DNA of 64,000 nt, from positions 62,001-126,000 of the forward strand of contig JADIIX010000058.1 in NCBI GenBank assembly GCA_027604505.1, written 5' to 3'. Positions within the stretch are counted from its first letter, which is position 1, and every line of letters begins with the position of its first letter. This document shows, one piece after another, positions 49,901-61,653 of the stretch. The DNA is from Gonapodya sp. JEL0774 (taxonomy: Eukaryota > Monoblepharomycota > Monoblepharidomycetes > Monoblepharidales > Gonapodyaceae). A model generated the notes under the pieces. That model ran no database searches. It was not told where the DNA came from and was given only the letters and a program-made list of their open reading frames with translations. The position numbers were made by a program, and so were the translations under genes.

Positions 49901-50632
49901 GCGGGGGAAGTGGGGAATGGCAGTGGCAAGGACGCCTGATGCGAGGCGGCCGGCCCCGATGCTGACGTGGCTTGCTTCCCCATACCCAAGCCCGCCCACA
50001 ACCCCCCCGGAAACGACCCTCTGCGCTCTCTGGAGGGACCGTCCAACAGCCCCGCAAGAGCCGCGACTGCTGACGTGGGACCTGTCAACTGCCCGGTTCC
50101 CCCACCAGGCCACGCAACGGGGACAGCGGTCCCCGCACTGGCGAGAGTCGAGGTGGTGCAGGGAGCGCCGCCATCAAGATCTGTGCTAGTGACGCGACCG
50201 TGAGCAGAACCGACACTGGGTGTGCGCGATAGGCCTGGGAATTCTGAGGTGGAGGAAGATGCGGATGGGGGTGTTGAGGGTGCGCGGGGTGGTCGGGAGA
50301 GGGTGGTTGGGGTTGGAGTCGAGGAGAAGGTCCGAGAGGGAGAAATTGGAGTGTTGGGAGTGGGTGGGAGGGTTGTCGGGGTCGCAGGCGATGTGGATGA
50401 TGACGTTGGTCTGGTGTGTGGTGTGGAAGGAGGCGGACTGGGATGAGCTGTGGTATTTGTAAGCTGCGACGGGAGCGAGATGGGGAGTGGTGGTGATATG
50501 GTTGTCGGGGAAGAGCACTGGTCTGCGACGGGTACGACGATGGAGGTGCGTTAGTCACCGCGAACAAATCCGAAACACAATCTCCAGCACGATCACACCC
50601 GCATGACACCACGTGAATGGTTGGATATGCAT
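46915..50632 (-). CDS. BAR-PH-ArfGAP-ankyrin protein (ACAP/centaurin-beta type)
   Basis: GTPase-activating protein for Arf small GTPases that couples membrane curvature to coat dynamics. Exons 50599-50632, 49715-50522, 49492-49623, 49229-49405, 49092-49137, 48902-49018, 48535-48822, 48376-48478, 47877-48287, 47322-47806, 46915-47262 sum to 2949 nt, 982 aa. A long Ser/Pro/Thr-rich N-terminal tail precedes the BAR domain (DGPLFRATVAELEKKTESLR; LGAYLAMTDGHIQASYVRWL). A PH domain follows (YKKMWVVLSNGQL; RRFCFEVIGPEVGRRVYQA). The ArfGAP zinc finger is MCADCGARNPDWSSINLGCL joined across an intron to CSGIHRSLGTHISKVRSVTL; the four Cys and the Arg finger are present. Two or three ankyrin repeats end the protein (YRTLLHYAALTEDIEAIAYI). 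The first exon (MHIQPFTWCHA) is inferred only from phase. Confidence 0.9.
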
Positions 50633-50875
50633 GCACAACGTTTTCTCGTTTGCACAGTACCGCTGTGCTCACATTTTACCCAGTAGGAAAACGACGACAA
50701 GAGGTAGTATCGGTTCACACTGAGGTTTTTCATTGATTTTCATTGTATTCGGTGGCAGTCACCGGATGAAAGTTATCATTCGAGTTTGTATCCACATGGG
50801 GATGAGGGTCAGGGGTTGTTCGTGAGACCCGCCAAAGTATGCACAAAGTATGCATACCAAAATGCTACCTCGAAC

Positions 50876-53083
50876 TCACTCGCTCCTCCACTCGACGAAA
50901 TTTGCCTCACACCTGTACCCCCCCGCCTGTTTCGCCGCTGCTTGGTCCGGTGGGGGAGGGGCGACGACTGCCGGAGTGATAGTGTGTACGAGTGAGAGTG
51001 GGAGGTGATGCAAGAGTAAGCATTGTAAGACCAGCATATAAAATATTCTGAAACCCAACTTGACCTCACGACACTCGACAGGCCGACAAGAAGAGAACCC
51101 ACCGACGTCCCCCTCCCACTCGCACAATGCCATGCCCCCATCTGTCGCTACGATGTTGTGGGTGAAAGGGTGCAGGCGAGATGGCTGCTTAGTATCGAGT
51201 GGGATTTGGTTTCGCAAGGTGATTGGGAAGGCGGAAGATGGAGAGTGAGACAGTGAGCTGCACGACACGTTGGCTCGTTTGTTGGCTCGCATTGTGTTTG
51301 CCATCAGTGGCGCCCAACACGATTTTCCCACGGCTCAGAATCGTAGTGCCGACGATTAGGCCATCACTCCTTCCCCATTCGACCAAATTCCATTTCCATT
51401 CCACCAGGCTACTTCCTTCTGCGCTATCACTCATCCGCACAATCTCCACACAAGCCAACATTCTCACACCCACCTTCCCGGCAACCACTGACGCAACCTG
51501 CTCCCCCAGTCCTGTCGCCACAAACGACACACTAGGTCGACTTCCATACACTCTATACCGGGCTCTGAGTTGGACTGGGTCATTCGGGAATGAGAAGCAC
51601 ATTGGGCGGGGGGGTGGGGGTGGTGGTTGGGTGATCGAGGATGGAGAGGGGAGGGAGAGGGGAGGAAGCGAGGGTGGGAGGGGGGGTAGGTGGAATGGAA
51701 GGGGGGGTGAAGGGGGCTGGGAGGTGGGTGGGGAGGACGGGGAATCGGGAACAGATTGAGACTGGCTTGTGAAGACATACTACACCTGTGGTCCGCTCCA
51801 AAACTACTCCTCCTTCAGCCCCACCACGAGCCCCATCCACCTACGGAGTTGAGAATGGTTATCACTGCCCGACACAGAGCTACAAACTGTGTGCGTGTTT
51901 GTGGCTCGATCCTTATTCCTGATAGGAACCCCTAGGCACCACCTAATTCGCTGCTTCCACCGTTCCACTCCGTCTGGTCCCAACACGTGCAGTAAGACTT
52001 TTGTGGCCATCTCGGGTGCTTGCTCGTGCCAACGAGCACTGGGACTCCGCCTGGCAAGTTGGCTCATATCGCTGCGCAAACTCCTTTCACAACAGGTAAC
52101 CAGCCTGACATTCGTCAAAAAATCACAGTTCCAAGCATCCTCAACTCTGCGAAACCACAAAACACTGCGAACCAAAGCCCTTGCCCCCGGTCGGTCGCAT
52201 CTCATTGTGACACCCCATGTCCGGGCTAGGACCACGGTTGCATCTCTCCACAAATCTACCAGTACAAGAACTTTTTTTTGGTTGGTGCTTTGGGAAGCTC
52301 ACATTGAGAGAAAAGGTCTGCGAGTGGGTTTCCTCGCGTGTATGTGTCGTGAGTGACGGTGGGGGCGAGGGCTGGGAGCGAGAAGAAGGAGCAAGAGCGT
52401 TTGCCAAATGAGCGACAAAGTCCCTTTGGAGTGAGGTATTGCTCGAGTAAGCATCGACGTCAAAGGTGGAGAAACCACAGACCAAGGGCGCGCCTGCGGG
52501 GTCTGATGTTGGGGACGAGAGCGGTACGAGGGAGACGTTCTGGTTTGCGTGGTCGAACTCTGCGCGAAAGTGGAGCAGAGAAGGGTTTGAGGCAGCAGAG
52601 GAGGATGCGAGAGGGTTTGGGAAAGAGAGCGTAAGCTCATCCACGAGAACTGGTAGGGGAGAGGGGGAGAGGGAGGGGAGAGCGGGAGACAAGAGAAGAG
52701 AACGGAGTCTGGAATGAGCGAGAGTGGGAGACATGAGGTGTGGGGACACAGAGACACGTGCATCGTCGAGAGGCGAGCAGGAGTGGCTGGGAGACACTCA
52801 GCCCGCTCAGTCCGCTGAGTCCGCTTCCGCTTCCTGTTCCTGTGTTGCCACCGGCAGCCGCAACGCCACTTCCCGTCCCCGCGCCTGCTCCACTTCCGTT
52901 CCCGCCCACGCTGTGTCGATGTGACGACTGGCCGGCTCCCATTCTCCAGCAGCTCTGCTGATCGAGGAAAGCGTGATCCGCTGTATCTGGATCTGATTCG
53001 GGCTGTTGAATGATTGCACAGAGTCGCTTCACAGCTGGAGTGCGTGGGTCGTCTCTGGGGTCTGTGCTGTGGTCGATCAGCAT
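50876..53083 (-). CDS. unrecognised multi-exon protein
   Basis: Several protein-like segments follow one another on the minus strand, but I could not join them all. From the ATG at 53083: MLIDHSTDPRDDPRTPAVKR, CAIIQQPESDPDTADHAFLD, then a Gly/Ser/Ala linker. Next VLVDELTLSFPNPLASSS and CGFSTFDVDAYSSNTSLQRD around 52400-52640, TKVLLHVLGPDGVERWKQRI around 51980, VSFVATGLGEQVASVVAG and VEWGRSDGLIVGTTILSRGK around 51330-51530. A C-terminal segment THNIVATDGGMALCEWEG lies near 51130. It reads as one soluble protein of roughly 500-600 aa. The family is unknown to me. Exon borders, start and stop are approximate; much of 51.6-52.9 kb is low-complexity. Confidence 0.45.
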
Positions 53084-53224
53084 GCAGGGATGATCCACAG
53101 CTCATCGCGGAAACACATGGGCGACTCTGCAAGCAAAATGGAATTCTATTTATTGGTACACGTTTCTTCACATTATGGGATCGTCATGATCTTTTTCCCC
53201 TCCTCCATTCTTGTCCCGAATTCG

Positions 53225-56200
53225 TCAATCTCTCCGCCTTGACGCGATCACTGAAACGGGCCTTTGCGCGCCATTGTGACTTCCTTCTTGGCTTCCCGAT
53301 CCGCCGGCAGTCGAAGACCCCACTACCTTGGCATTGAAAGCCGTCTCCCACTCGAGAACTTGCGCCGAGTCCGCAAACTGTATCAGCAGAGTGACGTGCT
53401 TTTGTGGTTCGATCGGAGCGAGCTTGAGGCAGTACGTGGCGTTGCTGACATCTTCATTGACGCCTTCGCTCTTGGAGAGCTTGGAAAGCTGTGATCCATC
53501 TAAGACGCGGTAGACTTCGCCGGGATACCCGCGCTTCGAGTCCGGCTCGAGAACGAGCAGCTGCATTCCCGGCATGTAGGAGATCTTGCGCTTGGACCAC
53601 CGCTTGAGCATTCCACCCATCGTTGAACGTAGAATTGCACAGTCGGCTCTGTGGACCTGGAACGCAAGGTATGCATGGCTCGCATTTTGGATATTGTGAA
53701 AACTGTCGCGGAGAACTCACATCCGTCGGTTTCGCCCCGCCTGCCGTCTTCTTGAATGTTCCTCCCCCGACTGCCGTTGAGATGGTGGTACCGGGGCTGC
53801 TGCGTTGGAAATCAAACTCGTCACCGCCATTTGGTGAGGCCTTTGATTGATACGCTTTCATTATTCTCGGAGCGTAGAGGGTTGTGATGAGTGCACTGAG
53901 AGTTCAGATGTGCAACATGTCATGATGAGCAGCTGCGATTTTGACAGGAGCAGGAGCGAGAGGCTCACAGAACCATGCTCATCATGAAAGCCGCTCGAAT
54001 CCAGAATTGAAAATCCGTGGAGAGCGAGGCCACACTCATCAGGACCCACACAAGACCAAGGAAAAGGATATTCATAAAACCGATCCCAATCTCTCGAGAT
54101 TCATTGAAGCGATCGTATGCATTCCGACTGAGCCACGCGAGCGTGAGACCGGCCAATAAAAGAGCAACGTTGTATGCGAGGATCGCCCAGAAGAATCCCG
54201 TATTGAGTATTTCGCTCTTGCTGCGACAGATCTGCATGCGCACACCCGAGTCCGTGACCAGCTTGACGAACGAAGGAGGATCAACAATCGTCCAAATAAT
54301 TCCAAGGACGACTTCAGGTACGGTGATTGCGGCCACGATTGCAAAGAGGGCCGAGGTCCGCAGATTGAGCTTCTTGGCGCCTACGCTCTCAAAGACGTTC
54401 CAAATCCTGTACAGCTTTGCGAGACACGGTCCCAGGGTGAGGCCAGAGCCAATGGTGAGAAGGAAGACGGAAGACCGGCATCCCACGACCGAGGCCGCTC
54501 CCATGTAAGTGTACGTGTCCGCTAGGAAAACCACGCAACCAACAAGGACTGTGCAACTCATTTGGAGGTCCATCGCAACAATTGACGGCTGGGCGCGGAG
54601 CCAGTAGAGCATAGCGATGACAGCAATGCAGAGAATTTGCAGGGACGCGTTGACGGCTGTGATTACGCCGCCAACGGTGCTACTGAAGGAAACAGATTCT
54701 GGGGGAGGGAATACCATGGCGTCCATGATTGCGCACGCCTCGTCAGTGGCTGCATCAACGGTGAGGTTGCCCGAGACGACTTGGTTCAGAATCTTTGGGA
54801 TCACCATCTGGTCCCGAATTTTCACGTCTTGATTCATCGAGAAGCAGATATGTCAGGATCGCCGATGTCAAACCGAGTCGAAATGACGTTAACTCACATT
54901 CTCCAAAGCTCTTTGGGTAGGCCTCGGGGTACGCATAAGCGGATTGGCACATCATGCCACTGACGAGAGGAACTGTGCTGTCTTGCAAAGCCTTTGAAGC
55001 CGAGACCCGTGAGTTTCAAATCAGAGTACAGAGTAATCTTCGGCCGCTCACCTGGAGCGAAATAAACGGCGGGCCATTCCCGTTATTGATCCAAGACTGC
55101 ATGTGTGCCTTGGCTGGGTCTGTAAAAATCCGCAGAAAGGCCATTGCAGCGTCCTTGTTGTCCGAACCAGAAGCGATGGCGAGTGCCGAGCCGCCGCTGT
55201 AGGAGGCGCGCAAACGAGGCCCACGTAGTGGTTTCATCATGGCCACGTGGATCTTGTCCGACGTGAAGTTGACACGAGAGAGGTCCGTGTTGCAGGGATA
55301 AGTTTTGACGGAGGGTGACGAAAACACCTTGTCCCACTGGCGAACCAAAAGGCAAGACATATGGATCACAATTCAAGTCATCGCAAAAAGTGTCCAGAAA
55401 CTCACAGGGCCATCGAACCAGTGTATGATTTCACCGTTGGCCATCCGGGAAATATAATCCCCGAACGTGCTGCTCGTTAAATTAGGAGAAATTCTTCGAG
55501 TTTCATTGGTGGCGAGGTCTGAGAGATAAACCAGAGTAGCTACTACATCTCCCTGCACCCTCCGGCAAACGATCGCGAGACGTACCAGTCCAAAACTTCA
55601 CGGCGCTTCGGAACTGCAGAGAGTTCATCGCGCATTCGATCTTAGAGGTCGCAACAGACGCTCCAAAGCTGATGAAGAAAGCTGAGTGGCGGGACGGGTT
55701 GTCAATTGTGAACATCCCATGGTTGTGATGTCGGAAGCAGCTCACGCGCAAACACCTGGATCGCATTCCGGTCATTCTTATTGTTGGGAGCGAGGAATCC
55801 CCAGTACGTGGCGTTATCATTTGCCTTGGCCATTGCTTGAATCGCCAGCGAGTTTACAACCATTTCTTCCCAGGTTTGAGGTGGCGTTGTGGTGTTGAGG
55901 TATTTCTTGTAAAGGTCAACACCTGATCAAGTGTTTATATCAGCATTCAGAAGGTGGGAAGGACGATTGTCAAATCGAGATATGCCCACGATACATGAAT
56001 GGCCGCAGGTCAAGACTTATCGGCAAAGCCCACCAATCGTTGTTGATAAAATACATGAACCTGTGAATACGAAATGGTCAGGCGAGGATCACCAAACAAC
56101 TCCAACGCCAGACTGCTCACGTTGACGCGCGGGCAATATCCTTTGTAATGTCCCCGTCGGGCCTGAAGTTTGCCCAGTCGTCAAGATAGGATGTCAGAGG

Positions 56201-56568
56201 AATGACTGCTTTCGCTTGAACAAGATTGTCCACGACCCCGCCGACAGTGATAACGTCCTTTCCACAAACAGAATTTTAATTCAGCCTCAACGAGGGCTTG
56301 CACGTCACCTTGCACTCACTGGCATCCTTCCACCCCTGTTGGGATCCCCGCTGACAGCCCACACCTGCAGATCTGCGAAGCTCCCATATACGAAATCCAC
56401 ACCCCACTTGCCAGCATACGTCTCGTTGAACTCCTTGGCAGCCGTGAGGAAAGGAGCACTCGGATTGGCGTTGAAGGGCTGATACACGAGGATAGTCTCG
56501 ACGGCGGCCACCCCATCTGGGGCGAGAAGGCCAGCTGCGAAGGCTGCCACGAGGAGCGCGCGCAACAT
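53225..56568 (-). CDS. class C-type 7-TM receptor with bacterial-type solute-binding ectodomain and C-terminal PH domain
   Basis: Exons 56320-56568, 56121-56257, 55990-56060, 55746-55922, 55586-55681, 55406-55518, 55052-55336, 54898-54991, 53969-54827, 53721-53895, 53225-53656 sum to 2688 nt, 895 aa; every junction is in phase. Signal peptide MLRALLVAAFAAGLLAPDGV. Residues about 23-440 resemble MalE-like ABC solute-binding proteins: ILVYQPFNANPSAPFLTAAK, MPDVITVGGVVDNLVQAKAV, ALPISLDLRPFMYRVDLYKK, PPQTWEEM, FRSAVKFWTDLAT, YSGGSALAIASGSDNKDAAM. Seven helices follow (about 459-710), from VITAVNASLQILCIAVIAM to MMSMVLALITTLYAPRIMKA, in the GABA-B/class C style. After a short linker comes a PH domain (GGMLKRWSKRKISYMPGMQL ... 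FADSAQVLEWETAFNAK) and the stop. The intron at 53896-53968 links TM7 to the PH-bearing exons, so the PH domain is not a separate gene. Ligand and G-protein partner are unknown. Confidence 0.87.
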
Positions 56569-57934
56569 CGGAGCTTTGGAATTCAGCACGATGAAGGAAG
56601 GGGAATTTGTTGATGAGGATTTGTGGTTGAGGTAGCCTCGCACCTGACTGTGGCTGTGCATAAACATCACCGGGAAATGACCCCCATGGGCACCCACACC
56701 ACACCGGGTGACCAGGTGAGCTGGACTCAGAGGCAGATGCCCTTCTCAAATGGGGTGCATTCGTCAGGGTGGGTGGTGCACCTTAGCCAGATTACCTGCA
56801 ATGGCCATTTCCATCTCGTCATGTTCAGGCTCACTCTCATTGCTACTTTGCTCGACACTGTCTGTGTCGTCAGATAATTGACTCTCTTGAAACACTGCTT
56901 CTAGCTCTCCTTCTTCCGGAATTTCCTGTGTTTGAGTGCACACCTCATTCCAACCCACAAGCCAAAAACCCTGGCTTTCACCCATGACAATTGGATCTCC
57001 CAAGATCTCAGCTGACAATGGGTTCAGCCTCCAAGTTCCATTTCGCTGTCAACTTGCTGTGATCTTTACAGCCTTTCACTATTTTTTCACTTCCAACAGT
57101 ATTACAGCGATGCATTGTACAACCACAGAACAATGTAAAACTATGCTTAGGCCCCCTATTGTGAGATCCGTTTGGACTTTGCTTCAATTTTCTCCGTTCC
57201 TTGGTGACCTCTCGTTCCCTCCTATTCGTGCCGGGAAAGGTGAAAAGGGAATGAGGAAAGGAACGGGGAGGAAAGGAGGTCAGAAGAGTGGGAGTGGGTA
57301 AGACTGCAGTCGCAGCTCAAAAGAATGGGCAGCGAGACAACACTGCGAAGAACGAAATCACGAACAATTCACTCTTTCGCCCAGAAGTATATGGCAAAAA
57401 AGCTCAGAAATGAAGAGCTTGCCTATGCATACTGTCAGGTTCTTATTCGTCAATTTTCAAAGCCACTATCGACAGCGAATCACATCACATCACTACACTA
57501 ATGTCATGATTAGACTTTGTAGATATGTATGGATATAGACGTATTGAATTTGTTGAGAAGCCTCTCTATCTTTGTGACGTCTGTTTTGATTCCTGTTATG
57601 CTGCTCCCCTCATTTGCATAGTGAATGAAGAAGTGTTCAAAGAACGGTCTGAACTAATCAAACTAAGCAAGGACTCATTATCTAAAGAAGCAGTGTGAGT
57701 AGCTTTGAGCATTTGTTCCCTTTCAAACCGCAATTTCGCAGCTCATGAGAATGCGGGAACAGAGTTTTGCCGAGCGAGCTCATCCTTGCACTCACAACTC
57801 ACTCACCACCCTGCTCCATTGCCCTCCGTCGCTCGCTCCCCACCCCTCACACCTCACCTTCCTCCTATTATCTCCCCCTCTGTCTCCCACCTTCTTACCG
57901 CTCCTCCTCCCGTCCCACACCCAACCCCAACAAA
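56569..57934. other. large intergenic region with a possible decayed coding fragment
   Basis: About 1.4 kb between the divergent receptor and VPS45 genes. On the minus strand 56764-57018 reads MSAEILGDPIVMGESQGFWL then a very acidic segment (SDDTDSVEQSSNESEPEHDE). Just upstream another frame reads FTLFCGCTMHRCNTVGSEK and WNLEAEPIV, as if one reading frame were broken by a frameshift. No terminal repeats were seen. The last 200 bases are CT-rich, as expected for a fungal promoter. Confidence 0.4.
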
Positions 57935-60900
57935 ATGGCACTCGACCTGGTTAAGGCAGTACAGAACTACGTCAATAAAATCGTATCAGATGTTCAGGGG
58001 ATGAAGGTTCTTCTTTTGGATGCTGAGACGGTGCGTTGCCGTGTCGAGACGTGGGACAACATTACCCACAGCTCGGAACACGCTATGGGAACCAGGAGAA
58101 TGGGTGCGACAGCCATCCGCGCGCTTGTCTTGAAATGACACTGGGAGCCTTGTCCGATGTCACACTGTGAGACTCTTGAAGGCAAATGAAATTGATGGCA
58201 CTGGATGGGAAGTTAATCGGGACGCGGGCATATTCACTCACCTTGAACTCTCTTCTCCGGCCTTCACCGTCTGACCAAACGCACTACACTCTGTGTGGGT
58301 GGCTGCACCAAGAGTTTGGCTTCTGCTTCTTCTGAACTCTGGTTCAATCAGGAGTGGAACCAATTGAACGTGGACCAACGTTTCAACAAGGAGGATTACG
58401 GGAACTCCTGGACACGGGAATGATTCGTGACTACGAAATGCCCGACCAAAGAGTGCACATACATGGCACATAACGATGTAAACATCAAATTCTCCTCTAT
58501 ACTATATCACCCCTCTTTCTCCCCAGACCCCTATTCTCTCCCTCGTCCTCACCCAATCTCACCTTCTCACCCGCTCCGTCTTCCTCATCGACCGCATTGA
58601 GTCCTCCTACAAACCCACCCGCGACTCCAACATGAAACACTTGAAGTGCGTCGTATTCGCCCGACCAACCGCCGAAGCGGTCCAGGGGATCGTCGATGAG
58701 TTGAGGGAACCGTGTTATTCGGAGTATTACTTGTGTGGGTGTGCGGAGATGCGGCGGGGACTTGGGGACGTGGGGATGTACCAGGGCGCGCGGTCACAAG
58801 TGTTCCAGAAGGGGATTGCACACGTCTATGAATCTAGACGTTCTCAGGAATGTTATCTGCCGTTTTGGATGCTAGGGGTACAGGATACCTCATGTGTGAC
58901 CGCTCATGGTAACTGCAGCAGACCAATGACCTGTGGTGAGGAGGAGGACAGAGGGAGAGAGGAGCGCTAGAACGAACGGCACACTCGGGCATGCACTGCA
59001 GTACACACACTCGAAGTTTGCATCTTGGACAGTGCGGTTTGGTGGATGACATCACTTCATGGGAAACTTCGAACATCCAAACTGATTCCCTTTACACACC
59101 ACCCTCCGTGGCCCGCCTCCTTCCACGTGCAGATTTTTCCAATACCCTCCCCAAATCCTCCCTTGAGCGCCTCGCCGAATCCGACCACCAATCCCTCGTC
59201 CGCGAGGTCCACGAACACTTTGCCGACTACTACGCCGTCAACAGCGACCTCTTCCACCTTAACGTGTCTCTCTCCTCACCACAGCCCATGGCAGTGTGGG
59301 GAGACTCCCCGGTGGCGGGGGGCAATTGGAACAGTACGGCTTTGCAGAGAGCGGCGCAGGGTGTGTGTGCGGTGCTCTTGAGCTTGAAGAAGAGACCCGT
59401 GGTGAGGTATGAGAGGGATAGTGGAGTGGGAAAGAAGTTGGCGCAGGAGGTGGGGGTGAGTAGAAAAGGAGGAGTGGTTGCGCAGACATGCAAACGTGGA
59501 CAAGGAGAGGAGACGGTGAACCCTGAACACCAGACTGGAGCTCTGGGTTACTGCTGCTGCACCACTCCCGGGCGGGCCCCCCCCCCCCCCCCACCCCAGA
59601 AGCAGAGAAATTAGTTGAATTGAAAAAATTGTTATAAAACAGACAATCAAGAAGAAACAGTNNNNNNNNNNGGTTTATGTGGGTGCCCCCCCCCGGGGGG
59701 CCCCCCCCCCCCCCCCCCCCCCAATTTCAAGCATTTTTTTTGTATTCTCACTCGTTCACCACCCATCCACTTCCCTCTCTTCAGTATCTCATCTCCCAAG
59801 ACCCTTCGCTCTTCGACTTCCGAGCAACCCCTGTGCCCCCACTCCTGCTCATCCTCGACCGCCGATCCGACCCCGTAACACCGCTGCTCAACCAGTGGAC
59901 GTATCAAGCTATGGTGCACGAGTTGTTGGGGATTGTCAACGGGAGGGTGGATTTGTCGGGGGTGGCGGGCGGAGCGGAAATGAAGGTGGGTTGATTGTTC
60001 GGGGGCAGAGGGAGGTGGGGCGGGGGTCATTGAGCCGCGTGGATCAGAGACAGAGTAGGGAGCTGGTGGGAAGGGGGAACGGCTGTGGCTGGGGAGCATG
60101 TGTGTGCTCATCTGGTCAATCCTACTCCCCGCATCCTCTTAACAGGAAGCCGTCCTCTCCGCCGACCAAGACCCTTTCTACAAACGTAACATGTATTTGG
60201 ACCTGGGCGAACTCGGTGCCAATATCAAAACCTACGTGGACGAGTACCAAACCAAACATAAATCCTCCGTCGCCATCGAGTCCATCGCCGATATGAAGAG
60301 GTTTGTGGAGGAGTATCCCGAGTTTCGAAAGCTGGCCGGCAATGTTACCAAGCATGTGACCATTGTTGGAGAGCTCTCGAGGATGGTGGAGAGGGGAAAG
60401 CTGTTGGAGGTGGGAGAGTTGGAACAAAATTTGGCGGCTACGGAGAATCATGCGGGGGATTTGAGGGTGAGAGAAGTCTAAATCGAAGTTATTGATATTC
60501 AGTGTCGCTCATCATCCGAACCGAAATGATCGTAACGAAGACCCTGCAACAACTGATTGAGAATCCCACCATATCCGAAGACAATAAAGTTCGCTTGGTG
60601 ATTTTGTACGCTTTGCGATACGAAAAGTCCGCCGGGAATGCAACGCAGGCGCTGTTGGAGCAACTAGCGAGGAACAAAGTGCCCGAAAAAAAAATTGCGG
60701 TGCGTTCAAAGTGGTGAAATGAGTGGAAGAGCGTGGGAACACGATAGAGATGATCCGAACCTGTCTGTTCTCCATCGTCTGCCAGCTCGTCAACGCCATG
60801 CTTACCTTCGCCGGTGCTGACTCCCGCCAATCCGATATCTTCCACAACGATTCTCTTCTTGCAAAGTCGCGTACGCTTTTCAAAGGACTCAAGGGGGTCG

Positions 60901-61431
60901 ACAATGTTTACACCCAGCACCAACCACATGTAGTGGGAGTAGTGGACGAGCTCGTGAAGGGCAGACTGAGGGAGCAATTGTATCCTTTCCTGGAGGGCGG
61001 GATGCGAGAGAAGTGGGTGACGAGTGATATTGTTTTGAGGCGTGATAACCACATAATGACGGCTGTCCTACGATGGCTATTTGGTACCAACAGACCGCAA
61101 GATATCATCATTTTTATGGTCGGTGGCGTGACGTATGCGGAGGCACGCGCCATTACCCAGCTCAATGCGTCCACTCCGGGCGTACGAATCGTATTGGGAG
61201 GGACGTACATCCACAACAGCCGGAGGTGAGATGTAGCCGGTTTTGACATTAAGGCCTTGGAGCTCGCGTCTCATGCATTCTCTTTTCCTGTATTCCTTTC
61301 TCTAATGTTTAACACTTAGTTTTCTGCGAGAGGTTTCCGAAACAGTCTCGCGATGGGAGGCGTCGGGAAGCTCTTCAGGGAAGCTGGCATCTCCGAAAAT
61401 GCATACCGTGAGAGTGAACAAGCTCTCCTGA
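57935..61431 (+). CDS. VPS45: Sec1/Munc18 protein Vps45
   Basis: SM protein that binds endosomal/TGN syntaxin (Tlg2 type) and promotes SNARE assembly. Exons 57935-58030, 58527-58734, 59133-59455, 59785-59985, 60146-60466, 60541-60699, 60786-61012, 61094-61225, 61320-61431 sum to 1779 nt, 592 aa. Landmarks: [174 protein letters not shown] and [20 protein letters not shown] and GGVTYAEA favour Vps45 over Sly1 or Vps33. Two introns are long (496 and 398 nt), and the third holds an assembly gap and long C/G runs. The exact donor after AQEVG (59455) has an alternative six bases upstream. Confidence 0.94.
59573..59722. repeat. C/G homopolymer cluster with 10-N gap
   Basis: A C run near 59578-59591, ten Ns at 59662-59671, then c9/g8 runs and 22 Cs (59701-59722), all inside VPS45 intron 3. 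True length is unknown. Confidence 0.9.
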
Positions 61432-61653
61432 CGATTGGAAGTCAGCAGTATTTGGAAGCCACAACTATCGTTGGATGACGAGGTGCCCTCGAAATACCCA
61501 GATACGACGCACGGTTTTGTATTTTGCATTTGCAGGGATTATGGTAATACCGTGTATCCTACCACGAGGTGCACCATCTCAATGTGTATGTAATTAATGG
61601 TAATGCGGCGGCAACTCGGCTCATAAGCAGCCGAGCTCCCTGTTCCAGTTTCA

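Noticed and set aside
52299-53171. 290-codon minus-strand frame, Arg/Ser/Pro-rich
   Set aside because: Composition is that of a shifted frame over low-complexity coding or linker DNA; no motif, and a neighbouring frame reads more protein-like.
53721-53861. Separate PH-domain gene starting at ATG 53861
   Set aside because: The same frame continues upstream as ALITTLYAPRIMKAY, the end of TM7, and splices in phase to the receptor.
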